Below, piece by piece: positions 57,805 through 64,000 of a stretch of 64,000 nt of DNA. Made by a program: the position numbers and the translations under genes. Source of the DNA: CAZEHO01 sp964511945 (GTDB lineage Bacteria > Actinomycetota > Acidimicrobiia > Spongiisociales > UBA11373). The stretch lies in contig CAZEHO010000010.1 of NCBI GenBank assembly GCA_964511945.1, positions 1 to 64,000 of the forward strand, given 5' to 3'. A model generated the notes under the pieces. The model was not told where the DNA came from. It searched no databases and saw only the letters and a program-made list of their open reading frames with translations. Position 1 is the stretch's first letter, and each line of letters starts with the position of its first letter.

Positions 57805-58968
57805 CTACGCCCGATCCCCCGGGGACCGGCTGCGCCGGATGTAGATGGCGTGCACGATCCCGATCGTGATTGACATCGCCAGGTAGAACGAACCGCCGTA
57901 GCTCATGAACGGCAGCGGGAGCCCGGTCACCGGCAGTAGGCCGACGGTCATCCCGATGTTCACGAAGACGTGGAAGCCCACCATCGAGGCGGCACCTGCC
58001 GCGACCAGCTGGCCGAAGCGATCGCGAGCCAGTGCGGCGATGATCAGCATGCGCCACACGATGACGGCATAGAGCCCCAGGACCAGCGCCCCGCCGGCGA
58101 ATCCGAGCTGCTCGCCAATCGCCGTGAACACGAAGTCGGTCCGCTGGGCTGGAACGAAGGCCAGGTTGGTCTGAGTGCCTTCGAAGAGCCCCCGACCGAA
58201 CAGGCCCCCGGAACCGATTGCGATCTGGCTCTGCGTTTGGTTGTAGTTGATGGTCAGGGTCTCCTGGCCGGCGTTGAGGAACCCGGTCAGGCGGTCGATC
58301 TGATACTCCTTCAGCAGGTCGAGCTGGAAGAGAATGATCAAGGCGATGATCCCGCCGAGTAACAGCAGCAGGATCTGGCGAACCGTGGTACCGGCAACAA
58401 AGAGCATCGTCACTACCACGAACCCGAACACCAGCATCGTTCCCAGATCGGGCTGCAGGAAGATCAGCGCTGAGGGCAGTGCGACCAGGCCCATCGCCTG
58501 ACCGATCCGCAGCCAGGGCATCCGATTCTCTTCGACGTTGGCGAGCAGAAGTGCCAGCACCAGGATCACTGCAGGCTTGGCCACCTCGGACGGCTGCAGG
58601 TCGAACACTCCGAGGGAGATCCAACGCTGTGCACCCTGGCGGGTGGTGCCGAGCGGGGTCATCACGATGATCAGCAACAGCAGCGAGCCGCCATAAGCCC
58701 AAGGAGCGAGGACCCGCCACATCCGGTCGGTGAACAGCGACGCGATGATCAGCACGATCACGCCGAGACCCATGAAGATGCTCTGCTGCACCATGTCGGT
58801 GCTGCGAGGCAACCCGGCCGACTCCAGCCGGGGTGCGGTCACCGTGAAGATCATGAGCAGGCCGAGGGCACTCAGCGCCAGCATCGAGAACAGCAGAACG
58901 AAGTCGACGCTGGTGGCCGACGCCTCTCGGGGGCGGATCTCAAAAGCCGGCGTGGTGGTAGCGGTCAT
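57805..58968 (-). CDS. rodA: peptidoglycan glycosyltransferase RodA (SEDS)
   Basis: The 387-aa polytopic protein polymerises glycan strands for cell elongation. About ten membrane helices are visible. SEDS motifs: QRWISLGVFDLQPSEVAKPA, FLQPDLGTMLVF, FVFTAIGEQLGFAGGA and the C-terminal TGLPLPFMSYGGSFYLAMSI. It overlaps mrdA by 4 bp and works with that transpeptidase. Confidence 0.95.
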   Translation of the reverse strand: MTATTTPAFEIRPREASATSVDFVLLFSMLALSALGLLMIFTVTAPRLESAGLPRSTDMVQQSIFMGLGVIVLIIASLFTDRMWRVLAPWAYGGSLLLLIIVMTPLGTTRQGAQRWISLGVFDLQPSEVAKPAVILVLALLLANVEENRMPWLRIGQAMGLVALPSALIFLQPDLGTMLVFGFVVVTMLFVAGTTVRQILLLLLGGIIALIILFQLDLLKEYQIDRLTGFLNAGQETLTINYNQTQSQIAIGSGGLFGRGLFEGTQTNLAFVPAQRTDFVFTAIGEQLGFAGGALVLGLYAVIVWRMLIIAALARDRFGQLVAAGAASMVGFHVFVNIGMTVGLLPVTGLPLPFMSYGGSFYLAMSITIGIVHAIYIRRSRSPGDRA

Positions 58969-61016
58969 CGCACCTCCGACACGTCACCGGCCTCGATCTT
59001 GTCGAGTTCCTCACCCAACACGTACTGGAGGACCCGTCGGGCCGTGGGAGCCGCGACCTGGCCGCCCGAGCCACCGTGTTCGATGACGACGGCGACCACC
59101 CACTGTGGATCGTCGAGAGGAGCGGCGCCGACGAACCACGCCGTCGTCACCTGGAACTGCTCGTGCTCTCCGTTCTCCTTCAGCACCGGGTCCCCGGTCT
59201 CGTCGAGCACGTCGAGCCAGATCCCGGTCTCGCTGGTCCCGGTCTTGCCTCCGACCTGCACGAGCGAATCGCCGAAACCCTGGAAGGCTTTGCGAGCGGT
59301 GCCGGCGTCACCGGCGACCACACCGTTGAGGTCCTCTTTGAGGCTCTCGACCGTCTCCTCGGAGAGCTCGATCGTGCGAGCCGCATTCGGCAGATTGGTG
59401 TAGATGATCGTGTTCTCACTGTCGACGATCGTGTCGACCACCCGGGGCACCCACACCGTTCCGCCGTTGAGGAGCGTGGCGTAAGCGTTCGCCATCTGCA
59501 GCGGAGTTGCCGTCATGGCACCCTGGCCGACCGCCACGTTCATCAGGTCACCACCGGACCATCCACCCTCGAGGCGGACCAACCCGGTCTTGTTCTGCTG
59601 GTGGTACTGGAACCAATCACGATCAGGCAGCAGGCCGGACTGCTCGAAGGGCAGGTCGATCCCGGTCTTGATCCCGAACCCCAGATCCTCCGCCCAAGCC
59701 TGGAGGAGATCCTCGTCCCAGTCGACCCCGCGCCCTTCCCAGACCTCGAGGGCGACACCCCAGAAGTACTGGTTCGAGGAGCGCTGGAGCGCTGAGTGGA
59801 TGTCGACGAGTCCGTGTCCGCCCGGAGGTGGCCAGCACTCGTTCACCCGCGTGTCGAACTGCTGGCACGACCAGTCGAGAAGCGGCGGCGTCGCCGGGAA
59901 CAGCAGCACGCCGTCGGCCCAGAACGAGGTCTGGTCGGCGGGATCCAGCAGCGCCACGTACTCCTCAACCAGTTCCGGCCGGGTCTGATACACGACCTCA
60001 AGTGACGGGAACAGACCATTCTCCAATGCGAGGGTGTACGCCACGACTTTGAATGCCGATGCCGGCGGGTACAGACCCTGAATGGCGAAGTTGTTGAACA
60101 CCGCCTTCTCCGACAGTTCCGCCCACTGCTCCTGGGTGATCGCGCCTTCGACGAACAGCCCCGGGTCGTATCCGGGAACGGATGCCATGGCGCGCACCGC
60201 TCCGTTTCGCGGGTCGAGCACTACTGCTGCGGCTCTGACCACCGGCTCACCCTCTGTGCGGGAGAGGCGGATCCCCTCGAGCAGCGTCTGCTCGACGAAC
60301 TGCTGCAGGTCGATGTCGATCGTTGTCACCACGCTGCCGCCGGGCTGCGGCGGGATCTCCTCGAGCACGCCCAGGATCTCGCCGGCCGCGTTCACCTGAT
60401 AGGTGATGGTGCCCGGGGTGCCGCGCAGAAGACGGTCGTAGGACCGCTCGATCCCGAAGCGTCCGACCCGGTCGCGCGGTGTGATCTCAGGGCGCTCCAG
60501 GTCGCCTTCACTCGGCGATCCGATGTAGCCGATGACGTGCGCGGCGGTCTCCCCCAGTGGGTACACGCGGAGCGGCCGCGGCTCGACGGTCACGCCGGGG
60601 AAGTCCTCGATGTGTTCCAGCACGAACAAGGCCGTGGCCTCCGACAAGGCACCGCCCAGCGGGAACCGGGCACCCGGACCGAGATCGTCGAACCTCTCCT
60701 TGATCCCGGTCGCGGTGAGGTCGAGCAGCACCGCGAGATTCTGGATCAGCTCCTCCTCCCTCTCTTCGGGGACCAACTTGCGGTCGACTACGACCCGTAG
60801 TGAAGCCTCGGTGCCGGCCATGAGGTCCAGCCCGCCGCTGGCCAGGATGTCGCCCCGTGGCGCCTCGACCTCGACCACACGGATCTGCTGTGACTGGGCG
60901 GTTTCCAGGGAGTCGGCAATGGTCGTCACCTGGAGATACCAGAGTCGCAGCGCGAGCACGCCGAACAGACCGCCAAAGATCAGGGCCATTGCCGCCAGAC
61001 GCCAGCCGATCCTCAT
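58965..61016 (-). CDS. mrdA: penicillin-binding protein 2 (elongation transpeptidase)
   Basis: The 683-aa class B PBP starts at ATG 61016 (MRIGWRLAAMALIFGG), overlapping the mreD stop as ATGA. It has one N-terminal membrane helix, a dimerisation/pedestal domain (EAPRGDILASGG) and a transpeptidase domain with the SxxK motif in YPPASAFKVVAY, SxN in SSNQYFWG and KTG in VGGKTGTSE. It cross-links glycan made by RodA. Confidence 0.95.
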   Translation of the reverse strand: MRIGWRLAAMALIFGGLFGVLALRLWYLQVTTIADSLETAQSQQIRVVEVEAPRGDILASGGLDLMAGTEASLRVVVDRKLVPEEREEELIQNLAVLLDLTATGIKERFDDLGPGARFPLGGALSEATALFVLEHIEDFPGVTVEPRPLRVYPLGETAAHVIGYIGSPSEGDLERPEITPRDRVGRFGIERSYDRLLRGTPGTITYQVNAAGEILGVLEEIPPQPGGSVVTTIDIDLQQFVEQTLLEGIRLSRTEGEPVVRAAAVVLDPRNGAVRAMASVPGYDPGLFVEGAITQEQWAELSEKAVFNNFAIQGLYPPASAFKVVAYTLALENGLFPSLEVVYQTRPELVEEYVALLDPADQTSFWADGVLLFPATPPLLDWSCQQFDTRVNECWPPPGGHGLVDIHSALQRSSNQYFWGVALEVWEGRGVDWDEDLLQAWAEDLGFGIKTGIDLPFEQSGLLPDRDWFQYHQQNKTGLVRLEGGWSGGDLMNVAVGQGAMTATPLQMANAYATLLNGGTVWVPRVVDTIVDSENTIIYTNLPNAARTIELSEETVESLKEDLNGVVAGDAGTARKAFQGFGDSLVQVGGKTGTSETGIWLDVLDETGDPVLKENGEHEQFQVTTAWFVGAAPLDDPQWVVAVVIEHGGSGGQVAAPTARRVLQYVLGEELDKIEAGDVSEVR

Positions 61017-61522
61017 AGCCGCCACTCCGCCCGTCGTGTGGTACGGCCGAGCAGCGCGGTGACCGCCGGGAGAACGACCACGGCCAGCAGGGTGTTGTAC
61101 AGGGAGGGAAGCAGCATCTTGCGCACGATCGCGGCGTCGGCGATTGTCTTCTCCCCGAAGATCGTACCGAGGACCGCGAATAGCGCGAGCGCCAGGAATG
61201 ACATCACGAACACCACCGGCGCGATGAGGCGGTAGTCACCCGCCATCCGGTCCGTGAAGCGCACCGTGACAAAGGCCACGATCGTCGCCACGAGGGCCCA
61301 CAGACCCAGCGCCGTCTCCGAGAGCAGGTCCTGGAACACCCCGGCGAGAAAGCCGAGGATGAGCGCGGCCTCATCGGGCAGATGTCTGCTCACCGCAATG
61401 ACCGTGAGTAGCACCAAGGCCGGAGCACTGTCGAACGGACGGAGCCGGGCAAACAGTGTGGTCTGGAGGGCGACGGCAATCACGATGAGGGTTGCTGCGA
61501 TGACCACCTTGCGGAAGTTCAT
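61013..61522 (-). CDS. mreD: rod-shape protein MreD
   Basis: The 169-aa membrane protein has five to six helices (VVIAATLIVIAVALQTTLFA, LILGFLAGVFQDLLSETALG, APVVFVMSFLALALFAVLGT). Composition, length and position between mreC and mrdA identify it. It overlaps both neighbours by 4 bp. Confidence 0.9.
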   Translation of the reverse strand: MNFRKVVIAATLIVIAVALQTTLFARLRPFDSAPALVLLTVIAVSRHLPDEAALILGFLAGVFQDLLSETALGLWALVATIVAFVTVRFTDRMAGDYRLIAPVVFVMSFLALALFAVLGTIFGEKTIADAAIVRKMLLPSLYNTLLAVVVLPAVTALLGRTTRRAEWRL

Positions 61523-62484
61523 GCGCCCTCCCCTTCGGTGGTCGATGTCGTCGATGACTCCTCCGGCCCTTCGTCGGGTTCACCCTCCGACGGCTCGACG
61601 TCTTCGAGCGGCACTTCGACGGTGGTGTCGTCGGTTTCCTCCTCGACCCCGCTGGCACTGCCCTCGTCACGGGTGAAGACCAGTACCTTGACGAAATCGA
61701 CCCTGGTGATCTCAGCGGTCGGAATCGCGGTCGTTCGCAGGGCGAACCCGACCTCGGCCCGGGCGGCCCGCTCGACCCGGGCGACGCTGATCCCGGCAGG
61801 GAAACGGCCGTCGGCGGTCGCCAGCAAGTCGCCCTCGAGCAGCACGGCGTCGGTGTTGAACATTTCCAGGCCCAGGGGTCCGCTTCCCCGCCCGGTGACG
61901 ACCCCGGTCTCACCGGTTCGCTCGATCCGAACGGCTACCCGAACCGTGGGCTCCAGCAGCAGCAGGACCCGGGCGGTCGAGTCGGTCACAGAGACCACCC
62001 GACCGATCAGACCTCCTTCGTCGACGACCGGCATGTCGACCGCTATGCCGTCGAGGCGGCCCTTGTCGATCACCCGGGTGAAATCGAACTCCGACACGCC
62101 CACCGCCAGCACCCTGGCGGTGACGGCCTCGATCTCCTCGGGCTGCTCGACACCGACGATGTCCTCGAGCTCCTCGACTCGGCGCTGCAGCGCCTCGGTC
62201 TCCTGGAGCTGGCGCTCGAGACCGGCAATCTCCCCGCGCAGCCGTTCGTTCTCGTCGCGCAGCGAGGTGAGATCGGAGATGGTCTCGAAGAAATTGACGA
62301 CGGGGCGGGTGACGTTTCCGACCACCCGCTGGATCGGAGCAAAGGCTGCCTGGGTGCCGTCACGCAGGGTGCCTCCGATGCCTGCACCGGATGCCCGCAG
62401 ATCGAACGTGACCAGAACCAGCGACGCAATGATCAGCCCGATGAACAGGGCGGTGACACGGTCAAATCCGGGAAGGCGTAGCAA
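61519..62484 (-). CDS. mreC: rod-shape protein MreC
   Basis: The 321-aa protein starts at TTG 62484 (LRLPGFDRVTALFIGLIIAS). A membrane anchor and a coiled coil (LRDENERLRGEIAGLERQLQ, residues 76-110) are followed by the beta-barrel MreC domain (GLIGRVVSVTDSTARVLLL, GRGSGPLGLEMFN) and a long acidic Ser/Thr/Glu-rich tail of about 50 residues. It scaffolds the elongation complex outside the membrane. Confidence 0.93.
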   Translation of the reverse strand: MLRLPGFDRVTALFIGLIIASLVLVTFDLRASGAGIGGTLRDGTQAAFAPIQRVVGNVTRPVVNFFETISDLTSLRDENERLRGEIAGLERQLQETEALQRRVEELEDIVGVEQPEEIEAVTARVLAVGVSEFDFTRVIDKGRLDGIAVDMPVVDEGGLIGRVVSVTDSTARVLLLLEPTVRVAVRIERTGETGVVTGRGSGPLGLEMFNTDAVLLEGDLLATADGRFPAGISVARVERAARAEVGFALRTTAIPTAEITRVDFVKVLVFTRDEGSASGVEEETDDTTVEVPLEDVEPSEGEPDEGPEESSTTSTTEGEGA

Positions 62485-62543
62485 GAATTAGCACCCCCCG
62501 CAGGACCGGAGCGGCTCCCCCGCCAGGGGCACGGCCGGTGCTC

Positions 62544-63575
62544 CTACGCGCGGCCTGACGAGGAAAGGACGTCCTGGAGCTGGTCGAATTCCTCCAGGCA
62601 GCGTCCGGATCCCACCACCACCGAGTGCAGGGGACGGTCGGCGGTGATGACCGGAGTTCCGGTCTCGTTGGCGATCCGCACATCGAGGCCCCGCAGCAGG
62701 GCGCCGCCGCCGGTGAGGACGATGCCGCCCTCCATGATGTCGGCGGCAAGCTCCGGTGGGGTCTTGTCGAGGCAGAACTTCACTGCGTCGACAACCTGCT
62801 GTACCGGCTCCTCGATGGCTTCGCGAACCTCCTGCGCGGTGACGATGACGGTTTTCGGCAGGCCGGTGACCAGATCGCGACCGCGGATCTCCGCGTGCGG
62901 CTCGTCCGAGAACGGCCAGGCCGACCCGATCGCCATCTTGAGCTGCTCTGCGGTGCGATCACCGAGCAGGAGGTTGTACTCCTTCTTGACCCACTGAATG
63001 ATCGCCTCGTCGATCTCGTCGCCACCAATGCGCACGCTGCGGGAAACGACGATGCCGCCGAGCGAGATGACGGCGACCTCGGTGGTCCCACCACCGATGT
63101 CCACGACCATCGATCCGGTCGGATCCTGGACCGGCAGCCCGACCCCGATCGCAGCAGCCATCGGCTCCTCGATGGTGAAAGCGCGGCGGGCTCCGGCGTG
63201 ATAGGCGGCTTCCTCGACGGCTCTGCGCTCAACACCGGTGATCCCGGACGGCACGCAGATGATGATGCGGGGACGCGCCCATGGGCGGTTCTGCACCTTC
63301 TTGATGAAGTAGCGCAGCATCCGCTCCGTGATGTCGAAATCGGCGATGACGCCGTCACGCAGCGGACGGATCGCCTGGATGTGGGACGGGGTCCGTCCAA
63401 TCATCCGCTTGGCATCCATGCCGACGGCCAGTGCCTGGTTATCCCGCGTGTTGATTGCGACGACCGAGGGCTCGTTGAGCACGATGCCCTGACCGCGCAC
63501 GAACACCAGCGTGTTCGCGGTTCCCAAATCGATGGCCATGTCGCGAATGGCGAGCGACATGATGCTTGGTGGCAT
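62544..63575 (-). CDS. mreB: rod-shape actin homologue MreB
   Basis: The 343-aa actin-like ATPase guides cell-wall synthesis. Motifs: DMAIDLGTANTLVFVRGQGI, IEEPMAAAIGVGLPV, phosphate loop VVDIGGGTTEVAVISLGG and GGIVLTGGGALLRGLD. Start ATG 63575 (MPPSIMSLAIRDM) or the internal Met 6 (MSLAIRDM) are both possible. First gene of mreBCD-mrdA-rodA; its presence suggests rod or filament shape. Confidence 0.95.
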   Translation of the reverse strand: MPPSIMSLAIRDMAIDLGTANTLVFVRGQGIVLNEPSVVAINTRDNQALAVGMDAKRMIGRTPSHIQAIRPLRDGVIADFDITERMLRYFIKKVQNRPWARPRIIICVPSGITGVERRAVEEAAYHAGARRAFTIEEPMAAAIGVGLPVQDPTGSMVVDIGGGTTEVAVISLGGIVVSRSVRIGGDEIDEAIIQWVKKEYNLLLGDRTAEQLKMAIGSAWPFSDEPHAEIRGRDLVTGLPKTVIVTAQEVREAIEEPVQQVVDAVKFCLDKTPPELAADIMEGGIVLTGGGALLRGLDVRIANETGTPVITADRPLHSVVVGSGRCLEEFDQLQDVLSSSGRA

Positions 63576-63637
63576 AACGACTCAGCCCCAGTGGATTCGC
63601 AACGAGTGTACCCGACGGTGACGGGTGGGCCCGAAGT

Positions 63638-64000
63638 TCATCCGAAGAACAGTCTCAGTTCCCGATCGGCTGATTCCGGCGAATCTGAACCGTGAACGAT
63701 GTTCTCGGTCAAGATCAGGCCGAAATCCCCACGAATCGTGCCCGGGGCAGCCTGCTGTGGGTTGGTGACGCCCATGAGGGTGCGGGAGACGGTGACCGCC
63801 TCGTCGCCGGTCCACTTCATCGCGACCACCGGACCGCTGGTGATGAATGCCAGCAGGTCGGGGTAGAACGGCTTCTCGACGTGCTCGGCGTAGTGACGCC
63901 CCGCCAGTTCCTCGTCGATCTGCAGCATGCGAATGGCATCCAGCCGGAGCCCTTTGCGCTCGAATCGGCCGATCACCTCACCGACCAGACCGCGCCGAAC
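63638..64000 (-). CDS. ndk: nucleoside diphosphate kinase (5' end beyond window)
   Basis: The last 120 codons of Ndk are present. VRRGLVGEVIGRFERKGLRL is followed by FYPDLLAFITSGPVVAMKWT, IRGDFGLILTENIVHGSDS with the phosphorylated His, and ELRLFF at the C terminus. The enzyme balances nucleoside triphosphates. Only about the first 10-15 residues lie outside the window. The stop is 62 bp from mreB. Confidence 0.93.
   Translation of the reverse strand, partial: VRRGLVGEVIGRFERKGLRLDAIRMLQIDEELAGRHYAEHVEKPFYPDLLAFITSGPVVAMKWTGDEAVTVSRTLMGVTNPQQAAPGTIRGDFGLILTENIVHGSDSPESADRELRLFFG

Noticed and set aside
1..64000. CRISPR arrays, rRNA genes or phage structural genes
   Set aside because: No regularly spaced repeats of 24-40 bp, no rRNA sequence and no capsid, tail or terminase-like frames were seen.

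Overview
The window is high-GC bacterial DNA, apart from two 100-base runs of N, and it reads as the chromosome of an Actinomycetota member. Pointers are a BldD-type regulator, a lipoprotein with an actinobacterial septum-formation domain, single-chain glycyl-tRNA synthetase, a class III cyclase/ATPase/TPR regulator and frequent GTG/TTG starts. The Lys/Ala-rich tail on bL21 and the gene order hint at an Acidimicrobiia-like lineage, but that is inference. Most of the window is conserved housekeeping DNA, largely transcribed from the minus strand in tightly packed, often 4-nt overlapping operons.

Left accessory end (1-5.7 kb): a truncated IS21-type transposase with tandem end repeats has cut into a gene of unknown function. 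Next comes a 3.7-kb integrative-element remnant between a 3'-half copy of tRNA-Asn (1903-1947) and the intact tRNA-Asn(GTT) (5664-5736). It carries paired arm-like direct repeats at both ends, a zinc-ribbon protein, a lipoprotein and a frameshifted protease-like gene, but no integrase.

Core region 1 (5.8-21 kb): YtxH-like protein, rpoD, dnaG, a putative 27-codon gene with its own terminator, an Lrp/AsnC regulator, a SipW/TasA-like export cassette with two near-identical cargo genes (one broken by an assembly gap), glpD, glyS, recO-uppS, a GNAT/pterin-dehydratase fusion and a 1196-aa cyclase-ATPase.

Core region 2 (21-37.5 kb): phoH-pgpH-ybeY-CNNM-era linked by 4-nt overlaps, bldD with an RxD-x8-RxxD c-di-GMP signature, hrcA-dnaJ behind a CIRCE operator, hemW, lepA, divergent rpsT-greA, holA, comEA-comEC.

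Mixed region (37.5-47.7 kb): secreted proteins, an oxidoreductase, a frameshifted antitoxin-like gene, a leuS-metallopeptidase-CPBP chain, a cyclic-nucleotide-binding protein, a MarR operon with a candidate operator, a ParB-like gene and tRNA-Ala(GGC) with a duplicated 3' end.

Core region 3 (47.7-64 kb): rsfS (apparently with a non-canonical start), nadD, an M23-like protein, a response regulator, proB-proA, obgE, rpmA, rplU, rng, tdk and the cell-shape cluster mreB-mreC-mreD-mrdA-rodA, ending in a partial ndk.

The most unusual signals are degenerate heptad arrays (consensus NNNNTCR) in four separate intergenic spacers, the integrase-less tRNA-Asn element, the SipW/TasA duplication, the small gene upstream of dnaG, and several gene relics and frameshifts.
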